The position numbers were made by a program, and so were the translations under genes. From assembly GCA_964557575.1 (NCBI GenBank), contig CAZLBC010000023.1, positions 1-61,318 of the forward strand: a DNA stretch of 61,318 bases, in the 5' to 3' direction. The notes beneath the pieces are model-generated. The model ran no database searches. It had not been told where the DNA came from and saw nothing but the letters and a program-made list of their open reading frames with translations. The stretch comes from CAZLBC01 sp964557575 (GTDB lineage: Bacteria; Planctomycetota; Phycisphaerae; SM23-33). This document shows positions 26,360 through 35,707 of the stretch, piece after piece; positions within the stretch are counted from its first letter, which is position 1, and each line of letters begins with the position of its first letter.

Positions 26360-29300
26360 TCACTCGTTGACCACGATCCGGAAGCCGACGTCGAAGACCT
26401 TCTGCCACGGCTCGTAGGCGAGCCGCACGGAGGAGCCGGCGATTGTCGGCCGGTCCTGCCACGAGCCGCCGCGGGCGACCTTCCGCCGTTCCGGGTTGCC
26501 GTCGTTGCGGCCATCGCCGGCGTCGTAGGGATACGGCGCGCAGCCGGACAGCGTCCACTCGCACACGTTGCCGATCATGTCCTTCAGGCCCCACGGGTTG
26601 GCCGCCGTCTCCCCGGCGTAATCCACGATAAAGTACCGGTCGGTAAACCGGTCGTCCCGCAGCGGGAACCGGCCGGTGTAGGGCCTCCTGACGTGGAGCT
26701 TGCTCCCGCCGTCCCACTTGTTCCGCGTGAAGCGGCGGGAGGCGTCGGCGAGGTTGGCATACGGACCGAAATCGGTGTCGGCGTCCCCGTAGAAGAATCG
26801 CGTCGCGGTCCCGGCGCGGGCGGCCCATTCCCACTCGGCCTCGGTCGGGAGGCTGACCGTCTTGCCGGTCTTTTCCGCGAACCAGCCGCAGAACCGCATC
26901 GCCTCCTTCCAGGAGACCCGCGCCACCGGCTGGTGGGGATGGTTGGCGATGTACCCGGGGATGGTATGGTCCTTGCCGTGCTCGTCGATGTAGCGGGTGT
27001 CGTGGTCAGGGTCGAACACGGCGTACTGGCCGTTGGTGACCTCCGTTACGCCCATCCAGAACGGCGCGGGTACTTCCGCCACCGCCCGGGGCCGCTCGTC
27101 GGGGAACCCGCGGCGGCTTCCCATGATAAACCGCCCGGGGGGTATCTTCACGAAATCCATCGAGACGTGTTCGGTCATCTTCACCGTGATCCGGTGCTTG
27201 CCGAGGTCTTTCTGCATCCGTTTCGCCCTGTCCGCGTCGAAGGGAAATCCCGCGACCGCCAGGCCGTCGTCCCCGGCCGGCGGCGGGGGGGACGGAATGA
27301 CCGGCGTGATGTCGCCGCGTTTTTTGTATCGGTCGGCGGCCCGGCGGTACTGCTTCTCGGGATTGTAGTCGATGCCCGCGTACTGCTTCGCCAGTTCGTA
27401 GCGGCGGACCGTCACCGCGTCGTCCGGTGTGGTCCAGGTACCCTTGTACGGCGCGTTCAGGTCGACCCAGGTGTAGAAGCGGTCCCGGGATTCCTCGTCC
27501 AGTTCCACGTTGTAGTGATTTTTCTCGAGTATCTGGAAGAGTTCGCAGGTCGAGCAGTGGTACTCCATGGGCACCATGATCTCGTAGTCGCTCTCCGGAC
27601 CGGGCGCCCGGACGTAGGGACGCAGGCGGTCGTAGGCCCGCTTCGAACCCGCGAGCGACAGCGGGGTTGTCCCGCGGATCTCCTTCTTTCCGTCGTGGCA
27701 TCCCAGGCAGTACTTCCGGACGACCGGGTAGACTTCGTTCTCGAAGCCGAAAGGACGCGTGGGACCGTACCAGGGTTCTATCTGCGAGGGCGCCCGTTTC
27801 ATCGCCCGGGTGGCCTTCGACGCCCCGACGTCGTTCTGCGTCTCATGGCAGCCGTAGCAGGAGACGTTCTCGCCCGGCATCCCCACCAGCCAGGACCGCA
27901 TCAACTGCAGCGCGCGGTTCTCGTCATCCAGGGGCTGGAGGGATATGGGCGTGTTGGCCGGGATAATGAAGCTCGCCGAACCGTCTTCCTCCACCGGGAC
28001 CGTACCGAGTATCGCCTTGACGTCCCACCCGCTTTCGGTCCCCAGGCGGTCGTGACCGCCCTTGCCGCGCGGCGCGTAATACCAGTAGAACAGCCGCAGT
28101 TTCTTCACCGTCCCCCGGGGAACTCCCGGCAGGCCGCGACCGAAGTAGACGTCCTGGATGTACACGCGGGCGGTGTCCTGCCCGGTGTTCACGATATCCG
28201 CAATCGGGGCGGGGCGCCGCCGCGGCCTGAAGGGAAAGGGCTCGAACAGGCCGCATCCCTCCTCCTCGTATATCAGCGTCATGTTGTCGAAGACGTCAAC
28301 CAGGTAGAGACCCCAGAGTGAATCCCCCGTTTTCATCGAGACCAGGACGTACTTCTCGCTGAGGGGGCAGGGATACACGAAGACGTATTTCGTGTCCTCG
28401 CCCTGGCTGTCCTTGACGTTGCCCACCACGTCACGTCCCCAGCCGGGTATCTCCTGGACAAACCCCGTCTTCTCGGCGGGCAGCACCTCGGGCACGATGT
28501 CCACCTTGTCGGGCCGGACGAAGATCGGGTTGTTCTTCCACTCCTTGTCCTTCGGGTGAAAGCGGAAGGGATACCGCCTGCCGAGCTTCGGGTCGATGAT
28601 CGCGAGCCGGCCGGTCTCGGGAACCGCGTGGTGTCCGCCCAGGATACCCACCACCCTGGTCGGGTGGCCGGGCATGGGGCGGGCGTGCTTGAAGGCGGTC
28701 GGGAAATAGGAATTGCTGCCCCAGTACTCGCGTTGATCCGTGCCGTCCGGCTTGCAGTTGAAGAGGATCCGGGTGAAGTAGTGCGGGGTGTCGGTGTACT
28801 CCCAGCGCAGGTACAGCAGCCTGCCGTTGTGGAGGACGCAGGGGTGCCAGTCGCTGTCCTGCTCGAAGGTCAACTGCCGTATATCACCGGTGGCCGGATC
28901 GAGGCGGTAGAGGTTGACCATCTCCCGCTTGCCGCCCTCGCACGGCAGGCCCTGGTAGCTGGCGGTCGAGCAGGTGATGATCGTGCCGTCGGGAAGGTAA
29001 CAGGAATCGAAGAAGTCCACGCGCGGTATCGACGGGCTCAACTGCCGCATGGCGCCGCTCCCGTCGGCCGGTATCTCGAATAGCTGCCAGCGGTCGGTCC
29101 CGTCACCCGATGAGAACATGATCTTTTCGGCGTCCCACCCGACCTCCAGGTCCCGCGCGATCCGGCCGGCCGGCGGCGCGAACAGCGATACGCATTTGAC
29201 CTCCTGCCGCAGGTCGGAGATCACCACCAGGTCGTTGGTCCATCCTTTCGACGGATTGAGGTCGTCGTTGGTGTGCGAATTCAGCTTCGGGGCACCGATG

Positions 29301-30205
29301 CCCTTCCCGGTGACCTTCCGGGCCTTTTTTCCGAACCGGCGCCTGACGGCGAGTATCCGGTCGAAGTCCAGGAGGGGATTGGCCAGGAGGGCCTCCCGGC
29401 GCAGTTTCCTGAAGGCCTCCTCGTCGTCCTCGACCTGTTCGAGGCGCGCGCGGTACTTCGTGCCGTCGGGATACCGGTCGCCGAATGTCTCGATCAGGTC
29501 GTTAATCGCACGGGCCACGGATGCCGGGGTGTTCACCGCCGGCCAGGACGGCCAGCCGTTGCGTTTCGTCCAGTAACGGGAGGTGTGATCTTTCCCGGAC
29601 GGCGCCGGCCGAGGCCCGCTATCGACGGCGCCGCCCTTCCTTTTTCGCTTTTTCTTTCCGCCCGCCCGCGGTTTCTTTTTAGGGACTTTTTTGCCGATCA
29701 TGCCGCCCGTCTTTTCGGCCACCGCGAACACGGTGGTCCGCCCGGGTCTCGCCGCGGCGTCCTCCCAGACCACCGTTCGCTTCTCGTCCAGAACGTACAC
29801 GCGAAAACCGTCGAGACGCCCGGCGAACGGCTCCCGGCGGTTCCAGACGGCGATGTTCTCTATGTCCGCGGACTTCTTGAGATCCAGCTCCCACCAGGGC
29901 GCCGGCACCCGCTCACGGGTGTGGGTCATCGTGCCCTTCTTGTAGATGTCGTTCTTACCGCCGTCGATGGCGAGCGCCGCCGGGCCGTTGAAGTCGACGC
30001 CGGACTGGGTCGCCGCACCGCGGCGGGCGATGTTTTCGCCTCCGCTGAAGACCTCGACCTCGGCGAGAGACAGGGTGCGCTTCTCGCCGGGAAGCACGAC
30101 GTGGACGAATCGGCCCGTGACGGCGGCGGGCGCGCGGCAGACGACGGCTTCGAGGCTTAACGCGAAGGCAAAGGCGAAGGTACAGATACGTTTCTTGTCC
30201 GTCAT
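26360..30205 (-). CDS. Exported discoidin / hydrazine-synthase-alpha-like / dihaem / SUMF1-like protein
   Basis: A 1,281-aa exported protein. A signal peptide (residues 1-29, ending PAAVTG) leads to a discoidin-like (F5/8 type C) domain (about 30-165), then a lysine-rich linker (about 170-195). Residues about 300-760 resemble the middle and propeller part of hydrazine synthase alpha subunits (HZS_alpha-type). Two c-type haem sites follow, CYGCH (783-787) and CLGCH (833-837), then an odd CSTC without histidine near 884. The last 265 residues form a SUMF1/formylglycine-enzyme-like domain, but GGSWQDRPTIAGSSVR lacks the catalytic cysteines, so it probably cannot make formylglycine. GGGAGA precedes the ATG at 30205. 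Cognate hydrazine-synthase subunits are absent. Electron transfer linked to sugar or peptide binding is a guess. Confidence 0.8.
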   Translation of the reverse strand: MTDKKRICTFAFAFALSLEAVVCRAPAAVTGRFVHVVLPGEKRTLSLAEVEVFSGGENIARRGAATQSGVDFNGPAALAIDGGKNDIYKKGTMTHTRERVPAPWWELDLKKSADIENIAVWNRREPFAGRLDGFRVYVLDEKRTVVWEDAAARPGRTTVFAVAEKTGGMIGKKVPKKKPRAGGKKKRKRKGGAVDSGPRPAPSGKDHTSRYWTKRNGWPSWPAVNTPASVARAINDLIETFGDRYPDGTKYRARLEQVEDDEEAFRKLRREALLANPLLDFDRILAVRRRFGKKARKVTGKGIGAPKLNSHTNDDLNPSKGWTNDLVVISDLRQEVKCVSLFAPPAGRIARDLEVGWDAEKIMFSSGDGTDRWQLFEIPADGSGAMRQLSPSIPRVDFFDSCYLPDGTIITCSTASYQGLPCEGGKREMVNLYRLDPATGDIRQLTFEQDSDWHPCVLHNGRLLYLRWEYTDTPHYFTRILFNCKPDGTDQREYWGSNSYFPTAFKHARPMPGHPTRVVGILGGHHAVPETGRLAIIDPKLGRRYPFRFHPKDKEWKNNPIFVRPDKVDIVPEVLPAEKTGFVQEIPGWGRDVVGNVKDSQGEDTKYVFVYPCPLSEKYVLVSMKTGDSLWGLYLVDVFDNMTLIYEEEGCGLFEPFPFRPRRRPAPIADIVNTGQDTARVYIQDVYFGRGLPGVPRGTVKKLRLFYWYYAPRGKGGHDRLGTESGWDVKAILGTVPVEEDGSASFIIPANTPISLQPLDDENRALQLMRSWLVGMPGENVSCYGCHETQNDVGASKATRAMKRAPSQIEPWYGPTRPFGFENEVYPVVRKYCLGCHDGKKEIRGTTPLSLAGSKRAYDRLRPYVRAPGPESDYEIMVPMEYHCSTCELFQILEKNHYNVELDEESRDRFYTWVDLNAPYKGTWTTPDDAVTVRRYELAKQYAGIDYNPEKQYRRAADRYKKRGDITPVIPSPPPPAGDDGLAVAGFPFDADRAKRMQKDLGKHRITVKMTEHVSMDFVKIPPGRFIMGSRRGFPDERPRAVAEVPAPFWMGVTEVTNGQYAVFDPDHDTRYIDEHGKDHTIPGYIANHPHQPVARVSWKEAMRFCGWFAEKTGKTVSLPTEAEWEWAARAGTATRFFYGDADTDFGPYANLADASRRFTRNKWDGGSKLHVRRPYTGRFPLRDDRFTDRYFIVDYAGETAANPWGLKDMIGNVCEWTLSGCAPYPYDAGDGRNDGNPERRKVARGGSWQDRPTIAGSSVRLAYEPWQKVFDVGFRIVVNE

Positions 30206-30421
30206 CAGGTCATCTCCCGCGGTCCGGCCGTTGCGGCGAAAATGATTCGGTATGCGCACCACGTCGATTGCCGGAAACCCGCATCAGGCAGAATCCAACG
30301 ATGTCCATATACGCTTCTGTAACTATCTATATAACAAAACCGCGGAAGGAGATATTCCCGTTTTAGTCTGCGGACATGTCGTTTTTTATTTTGCGGGAAA
30401 GGAAGGGGAGAACGGATGTTC

Positions 30422-31684
30422 TCAATACGCCCTGAATATACGGGCCCCGGGATAGTAGAACAGGAGGATCTCCTCGGCGCTCAATCCCCGCCGCGCCTTG
30501 CCCTCGGCGCTCCACTGGCTGAGGCCCACCCCGTGGCCGAAACCTTTGCCGTTGCGGAACGCGATACGGTCGCCCGCGTCCCTGATCGTGCAGTTCATCG
30601 AGTAGAGTTTCCGGGCCGCGGGCAGCCGCGCCCCCAGCAGGGCCAGGCGGAGGCGCTCGGCCCGCAGGGGCACGCGCTCGCCCCCCGGCCCGACGATGGA
30701 CAACCATACCGGCCGGCCGTAGTCGGTCTGTTCCTTGACCGCGATGGTCCGCAGGCTCCCCATGCGGCGGATGCGGCGGTATTTCGCGGCCAGCGCGCGG
30801 AAGATGTCCTTTTTCGGGATCACCACCGGGTCCCACTTCCACCGGGAATAGATTCGTCCGTCGTCGTCGCGCTGCCCTCCCTCGAGCGGGGGGATGGGGT
30901 TCGCGATGTCCCTGAGGACCCGCGCGGGATTCACGTAACCGCCGTTGCAGGCGGAATACTGCGTCATGAAGATACGCTCTCGGCCGGGAGGGCCGTACGC
31001 CAGGACCCAGCCCCGTGTCTCCGCGGTCGCCCGCCGGCTGACGGGCGTCTCGGCACCGGCACCCCGGTAGACCTGGGAACTGACGGAATCCCACACGTCG
31101 AAGCTTTGCTTTTTGCCGCGGGTCGCCATCTCGTAGAGTGCGTAGGTCCGCGCGGCCACCGCCTGCGCGCGAAAGGTTTCGTAGTTCCACTTCGGCAGCA
31201 GTTCGCAGGCGGCGACCGAGGCCACGTAGTTCTCGAGGTCGACCGTGTTGTGAACGTAGAATGCCGTGTCTCCCGCGGCGGGCACCAGGTGGAGCACCCC
31301 CCGGTACTCCCGGTCGTCAAAGAGCATCCTGCCGGCGGCGTCCGCGACGGTTATTTCCAGGACGGCGCCGGCCGCCGTCCGGTCACCGGCCAGCCACATC
31401 CCGTTTCGACGGAACACGGTGCGGGCAAGCGGGGCGGGGGGGCCGAAGAGTTCCGCGCCGCCGGCGCGGACCGCACACGGGCCGGTGCTGGAAACGACGG
31501 CGGCCCGAACCGGGTCCGCCGTCAGCCGCACGCGGATCGCGGGTACCCCTTCCAGCACATCGCCCGTTCCCGGCGCGATGCCCTCGTCGCGGGGGGAACG
31601 GCAACTCGATATCAGCAGGAGGCTCAGCCCGCACGCCGACAGGAACATGCCCGCCGGCACGAGCGGCGCGAGGCGCCTGATCAT
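30422..31684 (-). CDS. SpoIID/LytB-domain putative lipoprotein
   Basis: A 420-aa protein with a lipoprotein signal peptide ending LLLISSC. The SpoIID/LytB core is clear: NTVDLENYVASVAACELLPKWNYETFRAQAVAARTYAL (about residues 152-190) with the usual glutamate, then MTQYSACNGGY and the C-terminal GKGFGHGVGLSQWSAEG. SpoIID is a lytic transglycosylase acting on denuded glycan strands; homologues in non-sporulating bacteria are thought to help peptidoglycan remodelling. An upstream ATG at 31705 is in frame; 31684 has GGAAAGG before it. It lies 33 bp after the TPR/alpha-CTD gene on the same strand. Confidence 0.88.
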   Translation of the reverse strand: MIRRLAPLVPAGMFLSACGLSLLLISSCRSPRDEGIAPGTGDVLEGVPAIRVRLTADPVRAAVVSSTGPCAVRAGGAELFGPPAPLARTVFRRNGMWLAGDRTAAGAVLEITVADAAGRMLFDDREYRGVLHLVPAAGDTAFYVHNTVDLENYVASVAACELLPKWNYETFRAQAVAARTYALYEMATRGKKQSFDVWDSVSSQVYRGAGAETPVSRRATAETRGWVLAYGPPGRERIFMTQYSACNGGYVNPARVLRDIANPIPPLEGGQRDDDGRIYSRWKWDPVVIPKKDIFRALAAKYRRIRRMGSLRTIAVKEQTDYGRPVWLSIVGPGGERVPLRAERLRLALLGARLPAARKLYSMNCTIRDAGDRIAFRNGKGFGHGVGLSQWSAEGKARRGLSAEEILLFYYPGARIFRAY

Positions 31685-31717
31685 GCCTTTCCACCCGATG
31701 ATCACTGAACGGAATCC

Positions 31718-33058
31718 TTACTGCGCGTTGCGAAGGCCCAGACCGTATTGGTTGAGGGTGTCCTTGATTTCATGCATGCTGGTCTTGCCGAAATTCTTCT
31801 GGCAGGTCAGCTCCGCCTCCGTCCGGTCGGCCAGTTGCCCGAGCGTCCTGATGTTGAGATTCTCGAGCACCCGCAGCGAGCGCACCGAAAGCGACAGATT
31901 CTCTATCGGAATGGCCCTGACGCCGATATCCTTCTGGTCTTCGGCAGCGCCGGAGCCCTGCCCGGCGGGAGAGAACTCGGAAACCTCGCCCTCCTCGTCG
32001 AGATCCTGACCGAGGCTGAGCCCCTTGGCCGTGAGCATGGCCTTTATTTCCTTGAGGGAGGTCTCCCCGAAGTTCTTGTAGCTCAACAGTTCCGCCTCGG
32101 GCGTTCTGACCAGGTCTCCGAGGGTGTGGATGTTCATTTTTTTCAGGCAGTTCCTGGCCCGGACGGACAACTCGAAATCGCTGATGCTGATATCGAGGAT
32201 GGCGTTTCGCTTCGCCATCCGCCGCGCCTTGTCCTCGTCGTAGTACATGTCCTTGCCCGACATGATATCCCGCAGGAACAGCTTGGCCCGCCAGCTATTG
32301 GGATTGCAGGCGAGAATCTTCCTGAGGCAGGATTCGGCCTTGTCGTACTCACCGGCGTCTTCGTACAGGACGGACAGGTTGATCAGCACGCCGAGGTGCG
32401 CCGGCCTGCACGCGAGGCACTGTTCATACAGGGACACCGCCTCTTCTTCGTCCCCGTGCAGATCGACGCAGTAGGCCAGCCGGAACAGCGACTCGGCATG
32501 GTGTTCCCGGCGTTCGAGGGCCGCTTCGTAGTTCTCGACCGCCGTGTCGACGTCGCCGTCCATTTCCGCCGTCAGTCCCTCCAGGTAGCGGGCGTCGGCG
32601 GTATCCTTCAGTTTCTTCCGGGCCGCCGACAGCTCGCGCCCGGCCGCCTCCCGGTCGCCGCCGAGGATCAGGCACTCGATAAGCCTCACGTCGACGGCGA
32701 TATCCTCGAAACCCTTTTCCCGGGCCTTCTGGAGATGCTCGGCGGCCTCGTCGAACCGCTTGAGCCCGGCGCAGCAGAGCCCTGTGTAGTACGACCGGTA
32801 CTGGTTGTTCGTCGCCTCCTTCAGGGCATCGATCGCTCCGTCGAACCGGCACAGGGAATACCGAAGCATACCTATCTTCAGGGCCGCCGCGCCGGCGGGC
32901 TCGGGATGTTCCGATTCCAGCTTTCCGAGTTGTTCCCGGCACTTGTCCGGGGCGTTGCCGACACCGGAAAGCTCCTGCATCAATGCTTCGTGGTCTTCCG
33001 TGGTCCAGCTGTCTCTGCTGACAATCTCGTTGATTACATCCGCGGCGGTATCGTTCAT
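31718..33058 (-). CDS. TPR protein with two RNA polymerase alpha-CTD-like domains
   Basis: A 446-aa cytoplasmic protein. Residues about 30-265 are tetratricopeptide-like helical repeats. Two domains follow that look like the C-terminal domain of RNA polymerase alpha: about 290-350 (LSVRARNCLKKMNIHTLGDLVRTPEAELLSYKNFG...) and about 385-440 (LSVRSLRVLENLNIRTLGQLADRTEAELTCQKNFG...). The pattern of conserved LxVR..N.L, TLG.L and KNFG.S..EIK is that of alpha-CTD, which binds UP elements and activators. Such TPR/alpha-CTD proteins are known mainly from Planctomycetota. A role in transcription is inferred, not shown. GGAG precedes the ATG, and a promoter with a palindrome over its -35 lies at 33126-33164. 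Confidence 0.85.
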   Translation of the reverse strand: MNDTAADVINEIVSRDSWTTEDHEALMQELSGVGNAPDKCREQLGKLESEHPEPAGAAALKIGMLRYSLCRFDGAIDALKEATNNQYRSYYTGLCCAGLKRFDEAAEHLQKAREKGFEDIAVDVRLIECLILGGDREAAGRELSAARKKLKDTADARYLEGLTAEMDGDVDTAVENYEAALERREHHAESLFRLAYCVDLHGDEEEAVSLYEQCLACRPAHLGVLINLSVLYEDAGEYDKAESCLRKILACNPNSWRAKLFLRDIMSGKDMYYDEDKARRMAKRNAILDISISDFELSVRARNCLKKMNIHTLGDLVRTPEAELLSYKNFGETSLKEIKAMLTAKGLSLGQDLDEEGEVSEFSPAGQGSGAAEDQKDIGVRAIPIENLSLSVRSLRVLENLNIRTLGQLADRTEAELTCQKNFGKTSMHEIKDTLNQYGLGLRNAQ

Positions 33059-33125
33059 ATCGGTTTATCTCCGGTACGGGGCGATTGTGGTCAGTTTATC
33101 TGGAACTGGTTACTTGAAGTGGGGT

Positions 33126-33164
33126 ATTATATCAACAACCCGGGAAGCTTCAACCCCGGTTGAA
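33126..33164 (-). promoter_or_regulatory. Promoter with overlapping palindrome, TPR/alpha-CTD gene
   Basis: On the minus strand: TTGAAG (33153-33148), 16-bp spacer and a perfect TATAAT (33131-33126). A perfect 6-bp inverted repeat, TTCAAC-CCCG-GTTGAA (33149-33164), covers the -35 box. This looks like a repressor or activator operator. Confidence 0.55.
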
Positions 33165-33194
33165 ACGCCGTACTCCCATTACCGTATCACCCGC

Positions 33195-34178
33195 ATGGCA
33201 GAAGAACAGGACAGCCCGGGGCCCGTACACATTATCGTCAACCCGCTGAGCGGGTACGGGGGCCAGAAACTGATCCTGGGCCGGGTGCTGGGGGTTCTGT
33301 CGCGGGAAGGTATCGATTTCGTGCGGCACGTCACCAGCGGTCCGGGACACGCCACCCGGCTGGCGCGGGCCGCGGCGGACACCGCCGGGACCGTCATTCC
33401 GTGGGGAGGGGACGGGACGGTAAACGAGGTCGCCCGGGGGCTGATCGGTTCGCCGACGCCCCTCCTCTGCGTGCACGCGGGCACCGAAAACCTGCTGGCC
33501 AAGGAACTGCGCATGCCCAAGAAGCCGGAGAACATCGTGGAGACCCTGACATCCCGCAGGATCATGGAATTCGATATCGGCACGATAAACGACCGGACGT
33601 TCCTTTCGATCGTGGGCGTCGGGTTCGACGCCGAAGTGGTCCGGCGGGTCTCGGCGGAACGGACCGGCCACATATCGCACCTGAGCTATTTCTGGCCGAT
33701 CTGGCGGACCTTCTGGGAACACGATTTTCCCCGCATCGCCGTATCCGCGGACGGCGAGGACGTGTTCGCCGGCGAGGGCCTCGTGTTCGTGGGAAACATC
33801 CGCCGGTACTCTTCCGGGCTCCGGATATGCAGCCGGGCGTCCTGCAACGACGGTAAGCTGGATTTGGTCGTGTTCAAGTGCGGCAGCCAGGGGCGCCTGG
33901 TGATCCACTCACTGCTGACGCTCCTTAACCGCCACCCGGTCCAGCGGGACGTCATCTACCGGACCGCGCAGCGCATCAGGGTGTCGACCGAAAAACCCCT
34001 GACCTGCGAGGTCGACGGCGATGTCGGCCCGGTGACCCCCCTCGATATCGCCATGTCCCGGCAGAAGATTCGGCTCCTGCTGCCGCGGCGGACCGCGGGG
34101 ATCTCCCGGCTGATCGACCGGATTTTCCCGTACCGATACATGTCGAGCCATGGTACCCTGTCGCAATCGAAGGAATGA
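33195..34178 (+). CDS. Diacylglycerol-kinase-like lipid kinase (YegS/DgkB family)
   Basis: A 327-aa protein with the DAGK catalytic fold. HIIVNPLSGYGG near the N-terminus binds nucleotide, and GGDGTVNEVARGL (about residue 75) is the family signature. GTENLLAKEL, VGVGFDAEVV and the C-terminal beta-sandwich (CEVDGDVGPVTPLDIAM) complete it. It phosphorylates a lipid alcohol such as diacylglycerol, feeding phosphatidate back to phospholipid synthesis; the substrate is not certain. The gene diverges from the TPR/alpha-CTD gene. The upstream frame runs far into the other gene and was not used. Confidence 0.88.
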   Translation: MAEEQDSPGPVHIIVNPLSGYGGQKLILGRVLGVLSREGIDFVRHVTSGPGHATRLARAAADTAGTVIPWGGDGTVNEVARGLIGSPTPLLCVHAGTENLLAKELRMPKKPENIVETLTSRRIMEFDIGTINDRTFLSIVGVGFDAEVVRRVSAERTGHISHLSYFWPIWRTFWEHDFPRIAVSADGEDVFAGEGLVFVGNIRRYSSGLRICSRASCNDGKLDLVVFKCGSQGRLVIHSLLTLLNRHPVQRDVIYRTAQRIRVSTEKPLTCEVDGDVGPVTPLDIAMSRQKIRLLLPRRTAGISRLIDRIFPYRYMSSHGTLSQSKE

Positions 34179-34224
34179 TGACGAATGAACCGTTACCACC
34201 TGTTTCGGGTCTGAAAGGTACGAC

Positions 34225-35043
34225 ATGGCATCGGAGTTCACCTGCACCGTCGGCGACGTGACCATAGGAAGGGGCGACTGCGCCCTGATCGCCGGTCCCT
34301 GCATCGCCGAGAGCCGCGACCTCTGCTTCTCGGTCGCCGAGCGCCTCGCGGGAATTGCCGGCGAGAACGGCATGGGATTCATTTTCAAGGCGAGTTTCGA
34401 CAAGGCCAACCGCTCGAGCATCGCCGGCTACCGCGGTCCGGGAATCGAGCAGGGACTGCAGTGGCTCGGCGAGATTGCCGCTGCTTTTTCGATCCCGGTT
34501 TTGACCGACATACACGAGCCGTCCCAGGCGGCTGCCGCGGCGGCCGTCGCGGATTGTCTGCAGATACCGGCGTTTCTCTGCCGCCAGACCGATCTGCTCC
34601 TGGCGGCCGGAAACACCGGAAGGGCGGTCAACATCAAGAAGGGGCAGTTCATGTCCCCCCGGGACATGGGCAACACCGTCGAGAAGGTCCGCTCGACCGG
34701 GAACGAAAATGTTCTGCTCACCGAGCGCGGGACTTTTTTCGGCTACAACCGTCTGGTCAACGATTTCCGCTCGATCCCGCTGATGCAGGAACGCGCCCCG
34801 GTCGTCTTCGACGCGACGCATTCCGTGCAGGAGCCGGGAGGGCTCGGCGACGCCTCGGGGGGGCGGCGGGAATACGTCCCGCTGCTGGCGCGCGCGGCCG
34901 CGGCGGCGGGCGCCGACGCGCTGTTCATGGAAGTCCATCCCGCCCCCGACAAGGCGCTCTCGGACGCCGCCAGCCAGGTCCCGCTCGACGAGGCGGGAGA
35001 CATAGTCAAAAGCATCGCCGCAATCCGGGACGCCCTCCGCTAG
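34225..35043 (+). CDS. kdsA: 3-deoxy-8-phosphooctulonate synthase KdsA
   Basis: KdsA condenses phosphoenolpyruvate with arabinose 5-phosphate to give KDO 8-phosphate for lipopolysaccharide core. The 272-aa protein has LIAGPCIAESRD, FKASFDKANRSS, PVLTDIHEP, VNIKKGQFMSP and FDATHSVQEPGG, all typical. AAAGG precedes the ATG. Its presence argues for LPS with KDO. The next gene starts 29 bp downstream and may be co-transcribed. Confidence 0.96.
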   Translation: MASEFTCTVGDVTIGRGDCALIAGPCIAESRDLCFSVAERLAGIAGENGMGFIFKASFDKANRSSIAGYRGPGIEQGLQWLGEIAAAFSIPVLTDIHEPSQAAAAAAVADCLQIPAFLCRQTDLLLAAGNTGRAVNIKKGQFMSPRDMGNTVEKVRSTGNENVLLTERGTFFGYNRLVNDFRSIPLMQERAPVVFDATHSVQEPGGLGDASGGRREYVPLLARAAAAAGADALFMEVHPAPDKALSDAASQVPLDEAGDIVKSIAAIRDALR

Positions 35044-35072
35044 CGGGCCGTCCCGGCCCGGCAGGTACCGCC

Positions 35073-35696
35073 ATGCGCGACGAAGGGTATGTCAAGTTCG
35101 ATTCCGTCCTCCTGGACGCGCCGCCCCCGCCGGAATGGGAGGTGGAAGGGGCGAACCGGTGGCGGGACCGGCTGTACGGGATGGGCCTCATCGGCGCCTA
35201 CGACGACGGGATCGGCTACGGCAACATCAGCACGCGCAACCGGCTGGCCGGGGAATTTCTGATCACCGGGACGGGAACCGGGAGCCTGCCGCTGCTCTTT
35301 CCCGAGCACTTCGTGCGGGTGGTCGACTACAACATCCCCGGCAACCGGGTCGTCTGCGCGGGAACGATACACGCCTCATCGGAATCGATGACCCACGCCG
35401 CGGTCTACGCCTGCGATCCCGAAATCGGGGCCGTCGTGCACGTCCACGCCGCCGAACACTGGCGGCGGCGGCTGGGGACGATACCGACGACATCGGCCGC
35501 GGCGGCCTACGGGACGCCCGACATGGCCGCGGAGATTCTGCGGCTGTACCGGGCGACCGACTTTCCCACCCGCGGGGTGATGGTCATGGCCGGCCACGAG
35601 GAGGGCCTGCTGTCATTCGGGACGGACCTCGACGAGGCCGGCGCGCGGCTGCTGGGGATGGTCTCAGCCCCGCACGCCACCCGGCAGTTGGTGTAG
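35073..35696 (+). CDS. Class II aldolase/adducin-domain protein
   Basis: A 207-aa protein of the class II aldolase/epimerase fold. GYGNISTR is the phosphate/sugar loop. The zinc ligands of fuculose-phosphate aldolase are all present: Glu in SSESMTHAAVY, two His in VVHVHAA and His in AGHEEGLLSFG. The enzyme is therefore likely an active Zn-dependent aldolase, epimerase or dehydratase. The substrate is unknown. Methylthioribulose-phosphate dehydratase and fuculose- or rhamnulose-type aldolases are alternatives. It lies between kdsA and the convergent rseP. Confidence 0.82.
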   Translation: MRDEGYVKFDSVLLDAPPPPEWEVEGANRWRDRLYGMGLIGAYDDGIGYGNISTRNRLAGEFLITGTGTGSLPLLFPEHFVRVVDYNIPGNRVVCAGTIHASSESMTHAAVYACDPEIGAVVHVHAAEHWRRRLGTIPTTSAAAAYGTPDMAAEILRLYRATDFPTRGVMVMAGHEEGLLSFGTDLDEAGARLLGMVSAPHATRQLV

Positions 35697-35707
35697 GGGC
35701 CCCCGTC

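Noticed and set aside
26360..27160. Active formylglycine-generating enzyme
   Set aside because: The SUMF1-like domain lacks the catalytic cysteine pair, so sulfatase activation is unlikely.
26303..28321. Long open frame (672 aa) antisense to the haem protein
   Set aside because: GC-rich codon bias opens antisense frames; the translation has no recognisable domain and the sense frame has clear motifs.
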